Part shown: one piece after another, positions 23,301-36,366 of the stretch
How positions within the stretch are numbered: the first letter of the stretch is position 1
Layout: each line of letters begins with the position of its first letter
Assembly (NCBI GenBank): GCA_963969495.1
Contig: OZ018335.1
Location: forward strand, 90,058,440 to 90,122,439
Length of the DNA: 64,000 bases
Reading direction: 5' to 3'
DNA from: Ceratothoa steindachneri
Taxonomy: Eukaryota > Arthropoda > Malacostraca > Isopoda > Cymothoidae
Position numbers and translations under genes: made by a program
The notes under the pieces: model-generated
The model's database searches: none
What the model was told of the DNA's origin: nothing
Seen by the model: only the letters and a program-made list of their open reading frames with translations

Positions 23301-24430
23301 CATAAGGGCGCGCATCTCTCAAGAACCTGCTCAACCTCCAAAACTAAGCCCTCGCCCCAGCGGATCAACCTTAAAGACGGGGTTCGAAAGGGTGGGCTCA
23401 ATGTCTCTAGGAGAAAAGAGTACAAGAGTACAAAAATCCGAACATATCTCGAATGAGGCACGTCCCCATCCATAAGTAATCCTCGGAGTTGCAACGACAC
23501 TCGAGGGGCTAACCTTCCCTCAAGTTATACCTTGTAGCACGCCCATAACCATCGAGCCTACGTGAGATGCGTACAGAGGGGAGATAAAGAGATTAACCCC
23601 TGTCTTATAGTGGCAAATTCGCTCTGATCCCTTCCAAGTCTGTCCACAATTCACAATCTGCGACACGCGATATTATCGCCAAAAGGATCACAGATTATCG
23701 CCAAAATTGCTCACAGATTATTCTTCTCCTATGTGATAATCGCGCGACGCTGATAATCTTAAATTCATGACCCTTTTTTAGCAACATTCGCCAGTGTATT
23801 TTATAATTTCAGATCCTTAATTATATCTTAGGAAAGGATATTCTTACAACGACTTCTTTGATTAGTATTATTAAAGTTAGGTGAGGATTTAGTGAAGTCA
23901 CGAGACTATTTTTAACCGAGTGGAAACTTAGTTGTAAGACATAGTTTATAATTTAATGTCGGACTTGAGATATTGTAACAGGTGATAGTTAAGTAGGCCC
24001 AAGTTGGGGATAGCGACTTTGCAAGTTGACCTTTTAAAAGCTTGTTTTGGCTCTGGACTTCAGCTGTTTGCAACTCTTATTTTATTTTCCCTGTCTCACT
24101 AATTATTGATATTTAGTCTTCTCTTTTACATTGAGAACTTGCGGCCAAAGATTCGTTTCACCTGGTCTCTAGATGTGAGTTAGCAATATGGGCATAGTTT
24201 CCCTTGTAAAAGAAGACAGAAGAAGAAAATAGATAATTAGTAAAATAAAGAAAATAAGATAAGATATGCAAAGTACAACAGAATTCTCTAAGGTTTTAAA
24301 CAAGCTATTAAAAGGATGATTTTACCAAAGAAAATGTGAATCAAAGGGCAACTTGATGTAATCCGATGAAGACATGTTGGCTTTAGGAAGTAGACAAGGC
24401 AATAAAAGATAGAAGAATAGAAAGGTGAGA
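20341..24430. other. Unassigned 4-kb stretch
   Basis: No recognisable gene. Open frames of 75-111 codons occur (for example 21661-21996 and 21969-22235 plus), but they show no motif and partly overlap. There are small hairpins at 21932-21960 (CTCCCCTCAGAG then GAGGGGAG) and near 22780-22835 (ACCACCTCACTTAAGTGG). 20860-21080 is strongly AT-rich. Confidence 0.5.
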
Positions 24431-24441
24431 AACTGAGCTCT

Positions 24442-24506
24442 CACTCGCCTAGCGGAGAGGGCGTTGGATTACTAAGGTCATGATACGGGTTGCAACCGAG
24501 CGAGTG
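24442..24506 (+). other. tRNA-like remnant, possible SINE head
   Basis: The ends CACTCGC and GCGAGTG form a perfect 7-bp acceptor-like stem. TAGCGGAGAGGGC resembles an A box, and GGGTTGCAACC lies where a B box would be. The T-loop does not match a functional tRNA. Downstream sequence to about 24740 may be the SINE body. Confidence 0.4.
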
Positions 24507-24892
24507 CGTCGCGACCTGGCCGCCCATTGGCGGATACGCTGAACTTACCACCGTAGGAGTAAGTAGCCTTATGCGTGTCATTACCTACATAGCCAGCATT
24601 CTCCCCCCGTACGCACAGCAAACATAACCAGTCTCTTTTTTGTTACAGACTCCCTACCGACCGATGGATTGCTAGTATACTCTATGGGGCGCTCATACCC
24701 ACATACCCATAAGGCGAAAGGGGTGGGCCTCCTGCCCCCTTGTCCCGGAATCAGAAATGGGTTCGGGGATTAGGGCCCAACGGTGATTGTCAGGTTAATC
24801 TGTATGTAAAATTCAACCTCAGGTCGGTGGATCTCGTCCGCGATTCGATGGGGGTTACTTAAGTAGTAAAGAGATAGAAAAAAAAGAAGAAA
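24507..24892. other. Sequence between the tRNA-like remnant and the 32-bp array
   Basis: GC-richer, with CCCATACCCATAAGG-like motifs at 24700-24715. No coding frame is recognised. Confidence 0.4.
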
Positions 24893-26842
24893 AAACTAAA
24901 GAATACGATCTAAATACCCAGGGGAAACAAGAATTCCAACTATACACCCAAGGAGAGAAATAAAGAATTTGAAATAAATACCCAGGGGGAACTAAAGAAT
25001 GCTAAATAAATAACAAAGGTAAACTAACTAATCAGAACTAACTACAAAACTGAACAAAAGAATCAGAACAAAACCTAATGGAGGACTAAAAAATCCAAAG
25101 TAAATACCAAGAGAGAACTAAAGAATCAAATAAAATCCTATCGGAAAGTAAAAAAAAATCGAAATAAATACCCAGGGAGAACTAATGATTCCGAAGAAAA
25201 TACCCAAAGACACTATAGAATTCGAACTAAATACTCAAGGGGAAATAAAGAATCCTAACTAAATATTAATGGGGAACTAAAGAATCCGAACTAATTACTT
25301 TAAAAGAACTAAAAAATCTGAACTAAAAATCCAAACTACAGCCCAATGGGGAAGCAAAAATATTCGAAATAAATACCCATGGGGAACGAAAGAAACCAAA
25401 CTAAATATCCACTGTGAAATAAATACCAACGGAAAAATAAAGATTCCAAACTAAATACCAACAGGGAACTAAGAATCGTAATCAAATACCAAAGAGAACT
25501 AAAGAATCTGACTTAAATACCAATGAAGAACTAAAAATACGAATTAAATACTTACAGGTAACTAAGGAAAACAAATAAAATACCCACACTGAATACAAGA
25601 CTCCGAATTAAAAGCCTAGGAGAAGTTAATTCCGAAGTAAGTACCCACAGGGAATTAAAGAATCGGAACTAAATACCCACGAAGAACTAAATAACTAACT
25701 AAATACCCACAAGGAACTAAATAATCGGAACTAAATACCCACGAAGAACTAAATAACATAAAATAAATACCCACAGAAAACTAAAAGATAGGAACTAAAT
25801 ACCACGAAGAACTAAGGAACAGTAACTAAATACCCACAGGGAACTAAATAATCTAAACCTAATACCAATGGAGAACTAAAGAATACTATGTACCCATATT
25901 GTACCTAAGAATCCGAGCTAACTACCGAAGAAGAATAAAGAATATAAACTAAATTCCATGTTGAACTAAATAATTCGAAATAAATACCCACGGAGAACTA
26001 AAGCATTCAGAATAGAAACCCATAATGGAACTAAATAATCTGAACTAAATACCCATAGTGAACTAAAGAATCATAAATAAATGCATATGTAGAACTAGTA
26101 ATCATAAATAAACATCCATATGGATCTAAGAAATACGAAATAAATACCTATAAGGAACTAAAGAATTCGAACTAAATACTCACGGGGAACTCAATATTCC
26201 GAACTAACTACCAATGCAAAACTAAAGAATTCGAAATAACTACCCATAGGCCACTGAATAATCAGAACTTACTACGAGTGGGAACTAAACTATCCAAACT
26301 AAAGTTCTATGGAGAACCAAAGAATCCGAAGTAAATACCCACAAAGAACTATAGAATAGTAACTGAATACCTCTAGGAGCTAAAGGAATCAATAAAGTAA
26401 CTACCCTTGGGGAACTAAAGAAACCGAACTAAATTACACGGAGAATTAAAGAATTCCAGCTAGGAGCAAAAGAATTCGAGCTACATACCCAAAGAAAACT
26501 AAAAGATCGAAATAAATACTAATGGGGAACTCAAAAATTTGAACTAATTACCCATGGAGAATAAATAATCTGAACTAATTACTCTTAGGGAACTAAATAA
26601 TCCAAATATATAGCCATGGGGAACTAAGTGATACGAACTATCTAAAATAGGGAAATAAGGAATACGAACTAAATACCAACGGTGAACGAAAGAATCCGAA
26701 ATAGATCACCGGCAGAACTAAAAGTTTCGAACTGCATATCCAGGTGGAACTAAATAATTAGAACTACCTACCCATGGGGAACTAATGGATCCGAAATAAA
26801 TACCCATGTGAAACTGAAGAATCTAAGCTAAATACCATGTGG

Positions 26843-27745
26843 TTCCCGGACAATCCTCCATCAGGGTACTGTTCCAGGCCCAAATAAAACCTATGAAGCA
26901 AAATATATCAATATTTCAATCCAGTTCCAGAGATTCCCGTCTAAATAAGCCAAGAGGTTCGAAACCTAAAGATTCTCAAACTAAAGCATTGCCAACGACG
27001 ACTAAGCCAGTGGATTATGCCACGCCCCCAAAACTTGTAGAGCCACAGGAAATCTATGTATCAGGAGTTACGGATCACCGTCTGCACCAGTAGCGAAAAT
27101 ATATCCAACACCGCAGACATCATATAAGGATTTATTAAAGGGAAGAAGAAGTCAGACTATGGCGCCGATATAAGTGAAGTTGACTTGTTTGCGGCTCTAA
27201 GACAAGGTTTAATTGAGATCGGCCAGAAGTCTTGCTTTAACCTCGCTAATGAGATATTTAACAAGAAAACATGTGGAAAAATAAGATCCATAGTCATTGA
27301 TAGTAGAACTAACCTAAAACAGTCATATAGGAATTAAAACCTAGATAACCGAATAAGGTATATTAGAAATTTAAAGATCTCCCTCAATGTTAATGGATAA
27401 ATAAATAATAAAATAATCCGCAATGGACGCAAGTTAAAAGTTTTAAATTCATTAACAGAAAAAGGAAAGAAACTAAACAGAAATAAGAGGATTTGCAATT
27501 ATTCAAGTGACGACAAAACTGCATTGGTAAAAAAAAAACAAATGCTTGAACGCTCCCTTCACTAAAGTGAGGAAATAAAAGTAAATAATAAAAATGGTGA
27601 AAAGAAACAGCTACTGAGTTTACCAGACGACCTGGCACATTTTCTCTCTCTCTAAATTACACATACTTCTATTTATTATTCTTACATCTATTCCCACCCC
27701 ACCTTGCTATTTAAACATCTTACTTCTAATCCTAATACGACTGGG
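26843..27745 (+). mobile_element. Foreign insertion in the 32-bp array
   Basis: About 0.9 kb without 32-bp units. It begins near GTGGTTCCCGGACAATCC and ends in TCTCTCTC and T/C-rich sequence with CTTACATCTATTCCCACC before units resume. It carries two coding-like stretches on the plus strand. No terminal repeats or target duplication could be made out, so its class is unknown. Confidence 0.6.
27128..27337 (+). pseudogene. Coding-like 69-codon segment, unidentified protein
   Basis: An open frame without an initiating Met: GFIKGKKKSDYGADISEVDL, FAALRQGLIEIGQKSCFNLA, NEIFNKKTCGKIRSIVIDS and RTNLKQSYRN, then a stop. Composition is protein-like, unlike the surrounding repeats. Upstream in the same frame, after one stop, is SNTADII. 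A second open stretch in another frame (26839-27093) ends VEPQEIYVSGVTDHRLHQ, and the two probably belong to one broken gene. I do not recognise the family. A retroelement ORF1 or gag-like protein is possible from the basic character. Confidence 0.45.
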
Positions 27746-28015
27746 AAACTAAACATCTGAAATAAATACCCACGGGGAAACAAAGAAACCGTACTACATA
27801 CCTAGGAGAACTAAAATATCCGAACAAAATTTTCACGGCGAACCTGAAAATCCGAAATAAATAACCATAGCGAACTAAATACCCCTCGAAAACTTAAAAA
27901 AATCCGAACTAGATAAACACAGGGAATGAAAGAATCTGAACTAAATACTCATTGAAACCTAAAGAGTCCCAGCTAAATATCTACAGGTAAATAAAGAATC
28001 CTAACAAAGCCTTTC

Positions 28016-28913
28016 GTATTATTTAGTTCGCCGTGGGATTTATTTCAGAATCATTAGTTCACATTGGCATTTAGTTTGGATTGTGGATTCATATGGGTAT
28101 TTATTTCGGTCTCCTTAGTTCCCCGTCGGTATTTAGTTCGGACCTTTTGAGTACGCCATGGTTATGTTTTCTCTGCTTGGATATTTTGTCCTGTTTCTTT
28201 CTCCATGGGTTATTTAGTTATTATTCTTTAGTTTCCCATGTATATTTAGGTTGGATTTTTTAGTTCACCATGGGTATTTAGTTATGATTATGTAGTTCCA
28301 GTGGGTATTTAGTTCTTCTGGGGGATTCCCTATGGGGAGGTATTTCGGAATCTTTAGTTCCCTATTCTTTATTTTGCCATAGGTATTTAGTTCAGCATTT
28401 AGTTCCCCATGGGTATGTGGTTCAGATTTTTTAGTTGTCTATGGCTATATATTTTGGATTTTTTATTCTCATGGGTATTTACTTATGATTCTTTAGTTCC
28501 TCATGGGTATTTTGATCGGACTATTTAGTTCACCGTAAGTATTTAGTTTGGATTCTTTGGTTCTCCATGGGTATTTAATCGTGATTTTTTCTTTCCTCGC
28601 GAGTGTTTTTCGGATTTTTTAAAAGATATCTGTGACTTTTTAGTTCCGATACTTTAGTTTGCCTTGGGTATTTAGTTCGGATGTTGAGTTCTTCATGGAT
28701 ATTAGTTAGGATTCTTTTTTTCTTTTTTTTTATTTATTAAGATTATTTGTTATCCATGGATATTTAGTTTGGATTATTTAGTTAGATATTATATTTAGTT
28801 TGAATTATTTAGTTAGCTATTATATTTAGTTTCGTTTATTTAATTCTTTATTGGTATTTAGCTAAAATTCTTTAATTCGGCATAGGTATTTAGTTCGGAT
28901 GCTTTAGTTCCCC
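28016..28913 (-). repeat. Inverted block within the 32-bp array
   Basis: Here the units read TAGTTCCCCATGGGTATTTA, the reverse complement of the rest. The right junction is explicit at TTAGTTCCCCATAGG then AACTAAG. The left junction is near CTTTCGTATTATTTAGTTCG. About 28 inverted units. Confidence 0.9.
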
Positions 28914-31900
28914 ATAGGAACTAAGCCAATTCGAGCTAATACCCTTACATAACTAAGTATTCTGAACTAAATATAAAATGGGAACTAAAAAATAACAAAT
29001 AAAAAAGCGAAACTAAAGAATTTAAACTACATACAATGGGGAACTAAAAGAATTCCGAATTTAATACCTATGGCGAAATAAAGAATCAAAACTAGATATC
29101 CACGGGAAAATTTTGAACTTAATACTCACGGGAGACAAAAGAATCCTAAATAAATAAAAAAAAGAAAAAAGATTTCGAACTACTTTAGCATAGTGAACTA
29201 AAAAAGAAACTAAATACCTACCTACGGTAACTAAAGAATTAAACTAAATTCCCATGGGGAACTAAAGAAGCAAAACTAAATACACATAAACTAAAGAAAC
29301 CTAAGAAAATACCTATGGAGAAGTAAACAGAGCAAAATACCCAAGGAGAAATAAAGAATCTGAACGAAATTCCAAAGAAAAAATAAAGAATCTTAACCTC
29401 ATACCTATGTGGAACTAAAGAATTGGAAATAAACAACCATGGAGAACAAAAGAAACCCACCTAAATAACAACAGAGAACTAAAGAATCCTAACTACACAC
29501 CCACGGGAAAGGAAAAGGATTCTAACTGAATATCCTCTGGGAACTAAAGAATCCAAATAAAATACCCAGAAAGAACTAAAGAATCGTAAATAGATACCCA
29601 TGGGGAACTAAACGCATGGAGAAGTTAAAAAAATCCGAACTAAATAACTATAAGCAACCAAAGAATCCTAAATAAATACGCACAAGGAACGAAATAATCC
29701 TTACTAAATCGGGCGGGGAACTAAACGATTAGACTAAATACCCATTTGGGATTATAGCATTCGAACTAAATACCCATGAGAAACTAAAGAATCCGAAATA
29801 AATATCTAAGGGGAAATAAGTCAACCAAGCTAAATACCGAAAAAAAACTAAAAAAATCTTAACTAAATACTAATGGAACACTAAAGAATTCTAACTAAAC
29901 ACCAAGAGTAACGAAATACCAGTTTAAATGCCCACGGTGAACTGAAGTAACCAAATTACATACTCACAGTGACTTAAAGTAACCGAATTACATACAGACG
30001 GTGAGAGAAATCTGAAATAAATACTAAAGGGGAACTAAAGAATACGAAAAATATACAAAATGGGAATTAAAGAATCTGAACAAAGAACCATGGGCAACTA
30101 AATAATCAGAACTATCTAAAATGGGGAAGTAAATCATGCGACCTAAATACCCACTAAGACTTAAAGAATCCGAAATACATAACAATGAGGAACTAAAAAA
30201 TTACGATATATACACCCATGGGTAAGTACAGATTCCTAACTAAATAGCACGGGGAACTAAAAAATCCAAAATTATTAACATTGGGGAATTAAAGATTCCG
30301 AACACACATGCCAAGGGGGAATAGAAAAAAAATCCAAACTAAACATTAAAGACTAAATTAAGAGCCCAACTAAAAACCAACTGGTACTAAGGAATCCAAA
30401 CTAAATAGCACCTGGAACTAAAGGATCCTAACCAAATATCCATGGGAAACTAAAGAATCGGAACTAAAGACCATCTGGAAACTTAAGAATCCCCCAAATA
30501 CCTAAAGGGACTTAAAGAATCCTAACTAAATACCAATGTGACATTTAGGAATCCCAACTAAATAACAACGGGGAACTAAAGAATCTTAAATACCTATTGG
30601 AGCTAAAAAATCCGAACTAAATACTTATGGTAAAGTAAAGTACCTCAAATAAATACCCACAGGAAACTAAGGAATCTTAAATACATATTAGGAACTAAAT
30701 AATCCGAACTTACTACATATCGTGAACTAAAGAATCCTAACTAAATACTCAAGAGAAATAAAAAATCTAACTACATACACATGGTATACTAAAGAATCTG
30801 AACTAAATTTCCAGAGGGAACTAAAGAATCGAAACTATATCCCCATAGGTAACTAAAAAATTCTGAACTATATATACACGGCGACTAAAAAAATAATAAA
30901 TTAATCCCAGACGGACTTAAAGCATACAGAATAAATACCAACTTGGAACTTAAGAAATCTAAATAAATAACAAAGGGAAACTAAAGAATTCGAGCTAGCT
31001 ACCGATGGGAACTAAAAATTACGAACGAAATACCTATGGCCAAAGAAAGAATGCGAGCTAAATACCCATGGGGAAGCAAAGAATCCGAGGTAAATTTCCA
31101 CAAGAAGCTAAAAATCCTAACAAAATACTTATGGTAAAATAAAAGATGCTGAACTAAATATCCACGGTGAAATAAAGAATTCAAACTAAATACGCATGGC
31201 GAACTAAGTAATCCAAAGTTACTAAATACCCATGGTGATCTAAAGATTCCGAACTACATAACCATTAGGAACATTAAAGATTGAAACTAACTACTAGCGG
31301 AGAACTAAAGAATCCTAATTAAATACCTATAGGGAGCTAAAGAATCTTAATAAAATACACATATGAAACGAAATAATCCGAATTAAGTAGAAAGGTCAAC
31401 CAAATAATCCTAATTAAATACCCATGGAGAACTAAAGAATCTTAATTAAATAACAACATAACTAAAGGATCTTAAGTAATATCCATCGAATATTAAACAC
31501 AACGAAATACCCACGGAGGTCAAAAGAATTCGAACAAAATACCCAGGGGGAACTAAAGAATTCGAATTACATACCTATACGTAATTAATGAATCTGACGT
31601 AAATTGCCATAGATAACAGTAGAATGAGAACTAAATAATGATTTGAGAACTAAAAAATTCAAAAGAAATAAACATGGGGAACTAAATATCCAAATTGACC
31701 AAAATAACTCGATCTAAAAAACATTGAGAAATAAGGAATGGAACTAGAAACACACGTAGAACTAAAGAATCTGCACTAAATACCAACGGAAAGCTAAAGA
31801 AACCTAAATAAATACAGAAGGGAACTAAATATCCGAAGCAAATAAACAAGACGAATTAAAGAATTATAAAAAAAAATCCCTATAGAACAAAAAAATTTCC

Positions 31901-32811
31901 GAAATAAACACCAACGGAGAAATAAAGAACTAATAAGCACAGGAAACTACATAATAAGAACTAATTACCGAGGGGTAAAAAAGTAATTCTAATTTAATAA
32001 CATTGGTAACTAAATAATCCGAACAAACTACAAACTGGAACTAAAAAATCCAAAATAAATAACCACGAAAACTAAAGAATCCGAACTAAATACCAACAGA
32101 GAACTAAAGAATCCGAAATACAAACCTAGCGGAAGTAAAAATTCGAACTAAATACCCATAGGGAACTAAAGAATCCGATAAAATAAACACGGTTAACTAA
32201 GGAATGCAAACTAAAAGCCCTGGGAGAAATAGTACAAAAAAACAAAATAAATACCGACAGGGAACTAAACAATCCTAATTAAATAGCAAGTGGAACTAAG
32301 AATTAGAACTAAATAACCAAAGGGAACTATAGAATCCACCTTAAATATCTACGAAAATTTTAAAATCCGACTAAATACACACCGAAAACTAAAGAATCCA
32401 AACTATCTACCAATTGGAAACTAAAGAATTAGAAATAAATAATCCGAAATAACTACCAATGAGGAACTAGAGAATTCGAACTCAAACACTCGGTCGGGGA
32501 AATATAGAATCTGAACTAAATACCAACAGGGAACTAAGGAAATCGAAATATTTAACAATGGAAAACTAAAGAATAACAACTATATACCCATGGGGAAGTA
32601 AAATATCGAACTAAATATACACGGGAAACTAAAGAATCCTAAGTATCCAATGCTAGCTAAAAAATCTGAACTAAATGCACATATGGAAATAAACAAACAA
32701 CGAAATAAATATCCACAGGAAACTAAATAATCTGAACTAAATTCTAAGGAAGAACTAAAGAATCTTAAATAAATACCCATAACCACTAAACAACGGAACT
32801 AAATACCCAAG

Positions 32812-34937
32812 GAGACCTCCGTGATCTCGTTCCAGCGTTCGAGTCCGGGGCGTTACTCAGGTCATTGAATAAACTCCGGCCTTCCATCTTTTGCGAAGAG
32901 TCAGTCTTCGGGGTCTTTTAATGTATCCAGGTGAGGATTTATTTTCCCAATTTACACTCGTTTCTTCTAGCAATGTGTGTTGCCATTTTATAACTTTAAT
33001 TCTTTATTCTTTTCTATTATATGTATATGACACCCTTATTTGGGCTCTTATCCGTATACAGGGTGAAAACACGAAATGTAGACCGCTTTTTACAAATCTG
33101 TCGTGTTATACGGCCGAGTACGTATGTACGTTTGCTCCGTACATGAATAACTCCGTTCCACTTTTCTCTAAGAGCGCTTTATTTTTACTTTTGATTCTTT
33201 AACCAGGGAGAATTTGTAATATTATATATCTATTGCCATTTGCAGCGTTTCGAGAATTTAATTAAACAACTAGGGCAAAAATATACTTTTACTTACATAA
33301 AAAAATGAAATATTAAAACTTTAAATATACTAATGCTATTATTCCAATCCCTGGGTTACACATTTGGGCTTTTCGATGATGAGACTTGGCCAAGAGGTGA
33401 ATCGTTTCTCGAGTGGAACTTCACATTGGTATTCCTCAATTGTGAGGGATATCTCTGTTTTTATTTCGATAACTGAGGTGGCAGGTTTCTCTGAACGAGA
33501 TTGGTATGAAAGTGGTTCTCGATACCATTGGTCTACTCTTTTAGGTGACCAAAGGAACGGCCCCCAGAAGAAAAATCCAGCTCGGTTCCACTGTCTTCTT
33601 GATTCCCGGTTTGCCTCTGGGACTTGTCTTCTTGTCTCGATTGCTACTCCGATTCTCCTCTCACTTCTCCAGATTGAACTATATATAGGTCGATTATCCC
33701 CTTTGGGCGAGGGAGGGGAGACTAGGGCCCACCTCTAAGTCTCTCTCGTCTAGGGCATAAATTTTTAACGTTGTGACCATTCGCCCTTCTGGTTTACGTG
33801 GGAGAAAGCGAAATTTCGTCCATTTTGAGAAAATAGCCATAAACAATCGGAGGGAACAGTGAGCTTGTTCATAGATTTTTATTCCAAAGGCTATCCCACC
33901 CTCCTATGTTTATATTAACGGACTAAGAATCTGCTGATTGTAATCCTTCTTTGCGAGAGACGCTCCAGAATCTTTGGGGCAGCGAGGCAAAGGGAAGGTG
34001 GGGGGGGGGTAAACTATCGGAACATATGGAACGTAACTCTCTCTCTCTCAGTAGAGGGAGAGGTGACGCCCCCTTGTAGTGGGAAGAGAGCTTGTGTGTA
34101 CCTTTGACTTTTCGAGCTATGTCGGCGGGGGTACCTCTCTTTTCAGTACCCCTGGTCGGGCTTCCCTTGTCGATTTGGTCGGAAATGAGGTTCCAGACTA
34201 AGTGCGTCATTCTTTTTTTCGACTATATCCTTCTCCTTTTTCACTTTTATCCTATCTCTTCAACTTATCATATAAAAATACAAAAAAATAAAACCCTACT
34301 ACTATCAAGTCATTCTCACCCTTTTTTCAATCTTTCCAAATATGAGGACCTGGAAGCTACCTAACGAATCAGAAGAGAGGCTTTGGAACCTCTATAAATA
34401 ACGCAAATCGACGCTCACTCGTTGCGAGAGACTAGGACTAGAGGTGTCTGTGATAGAACGGGTTGAGGCCGCGTTAATTTCAACCCCTATCACATATTAT
34501 TTAAAACCACGATGCTCCCACGTGCATCTTCGCTTTGAAGCTTGGCGCCTTATCGCAGCCACCTGAGTCAATGTTTAAACAAGGAGGTTTATCTTCCCCC
34601 CGTTCGCCCCCATACGCCGACCTCGCCAGATTGAGTTAGGCTTATGGGCAGATAAGGCATTGTTCCCAGGCTCGGCTGTGCATTCCCTCGAAGCTCCCAC
34701 TCCATTGTCCCCCACGCCAAGGGAGTGTCTCGACTATTTAGATGGAAACTTTACCACTAAGAGGAGATTGGAGATCCAGATTTTCGTCGCGAAACATCAT
34801 CCCGACCTTCTCTCACTTTGTGTGCCAAGGGACCTTGACCTCGAGATTCACCATCACTTGTCCAGAAGGAGGACAATATCCCTTGAGTGACAAGGTTTGA
34901 GCCTTTCGTGACGCCAAGTCTACAAGGCTTCCCCCTC
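32812..34937. other. Unassigned stretch
   Basis: Follows the array directly. Open frames at 32891-33202 and 33364-33738 (plus) have no recognised motif. GC and AT blocks alternate, with a G run at 34001-34009 and CTCTCTCTCTCTC near 34040. The sequence resembles long terminal or regulatory regions of retroelements, but no terminal repeat pair was found. Confidence 0.45.
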
Positions 34938-35255
34938 GTTGTTCAGAAAGAGAACAACGTTAGAACAGCCATTGTTCGTTCGAGCCCGTTGACCAGAAAC
35001 GGTTCTCACCCCTTCCCCTGTTGTTCAGAATAGAACAACGTAGAACAATCATTGTTCTTTTGAGCCCGTTCACCAAGAAGCGGTTCTCACCCTTCCCCCT
35101 TGTTGTTCAGAAGAGAACAACATTAGAACAGCCATTGTTCTTGAGCCCGTAGACAAGTGACGGTTCTCACCCCCCCTGTTGTTCAGAAGAGAACAACGTA
35201 GAACAGCCATTGTTCTTCAAGCCGTTCGTCGAGAAACGGTTCTCATTCGTAAGAC
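34938..35255. repeat. Four tandem copies of a 76-82 bp unit with internal palindromes
   Basis: Copies start GTTGTTCAGA at 34938, 35020, 35102 and 35178. Each contains GTTGTTC...GAACAAC (a 7-bp stem), then AGAACANNNNNTGTTCT, then GAGCCCGT and CGGTTCTCACCC. Length differences come from small indels. Confidence 0.92.
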
Positions 35256-36128
35256 GCCACGTCAGGCTCATTTTATTCCCCCCCCCTTCGGCTGTAACTC
35301 GCCAGCGGCCCCAAAATTCCTTCACGTCGACTTCCTCTGCACCACTAGTATAAAATTACGTAAGCCGAACGTTACCTTTGAGTATTTAACCCTTTTGTCA
35401 ATTCTATCCTGTGCTTTAAATGGTTTAGCGAACCATCCCACCTCTTTAACTTTATATTTGTTTTACCTTTTTAAATCTTTTAATCCTCGGATTAGCCAAG
35501 CCCCCACGACCCTTTCCATTCTCTGTTTAGGTCAATATTTTCCGTTTTGTGTATTGTTGATAGTTATTATTAATATAACTCTATTTTATTAATGATAGCA
35601 ATATTATTATCCTTGAGCTCAGTTCCACTTCTTAAGCATATCGAAGATACATAATATCGGTCCGCCAGACATCCACGCACTCTAAAGATAATTAAAGAAG
35701 TTCCCTCAACGAATAGTTATATATGGTATATCGTCGAGAGTCCATTCTACGACAGTGTCCTAGGCGTTGGGGAACGATGAATGGGATGAGGGTAGTGCCC
35801 CGTTAATCCCTTCCCTGGCGCTTAATTATTGCCCATTCCCAGTGACCGTTGACGGGTGCCTCTGGTAGCATCGGTCCAAGGTGACGGCCCTACCTCGATA
35901 TATTTATTTCTCCACAAAATCATTTTAGATATGTTTACATACCCTTAATTATTTTCTTGCAGTTTTTTCAGCATTTATTGAATTTTGTGAATCAAATTGT
36001 AAATTAATAAAAAAAACAACACCCGTTTCCGACAAGGTCTTCTGACCAAAAAAATCACGTGCTCTCACTTATTCTGATTTATGATCTTACGTACTTCAAA
36101 ACTTTCAATAATTCGAAGACTAACCTTA
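35256..36128. other. Unassigned stretch
   Basis: C-rich at 35279-35290, then AT-rich. The open frame 35179-35592 begins inside the tandem repeat and has no recognised motif. Confidence 0.45.
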
Positions 36129-36366
36129 GAAGGACATTGGAAGTTATATCATTCGAAAAATAATGTAAAACAAAATAGGGTTTCAAATTCCGTTAGAATC
36201 GGCCGAATAGTTATGATGTTATTGCCAAAACAAAATAGTTCCCTGGCTAAGCTTGGGATGCCTTTGACAATTATATTATTCGAAATAGAACGTAAAACAA
36301 CATAAGGGTTTCAAATTTTGTTAGAATCGGCCGAATAGTTACAATGTTATTACAAAAATAAAATGG
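36129..36366 (+). repeat. Direct tandem duplication, period about 127 bp
   Basis: Two copies share TTATATTATTCGAAA-like sequence, GTAAAACAA and TTAGAATCGGCCGAATAGTT. They are followed by ACCGACCGACCGACGACATA. Differences are mostly substitutions. Confidence 0.85.

Larger units (their letters stand above)
24893..32811. repeat. Satellite-like array of a degenerate 32-bp unit
   Basis: The consensus, in two halves, is GAACTAAAGAATCC followed by GAACTAAATACCCATGGG, 32 bp in all. The halves share GAACTAAA, so the unit looks like an old dimer. Roughly 215 units are present, most differing from their neighbours by several substitutions or small indels. This indicates an old array without recent homogenisation. 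Open frames inside it (SLVPHGYLVRI-type peptides on the minus strand) shift phase each unit and are not genes. One foreign insertion and one inverted block interrupt it. Confidence 0.9.

Noticed and set aside
24893..32811. CRISPR-like regular spacing in the 32-bp, 38-bp and 42-bp arrays
   Set aside because: There are no unique spacers: units follow each other directly, and the surroundings are eukaryotic transposons.
33364..33738. A 124-codon plus-strand gene
   Set aside because: Composition is ordinary, but no motif, homologous family or supporting neighbour is seen; chance open frames of this length are expected in GC-richer stretches.
34938..35255. Steroid-receptor response elements (AGAACA-N-TGTTCT)
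   Set aside because: The half-sites are spaced by 5 bases, not 3, and the match is part of a tandem repeat in an apparently invertebrate genome.
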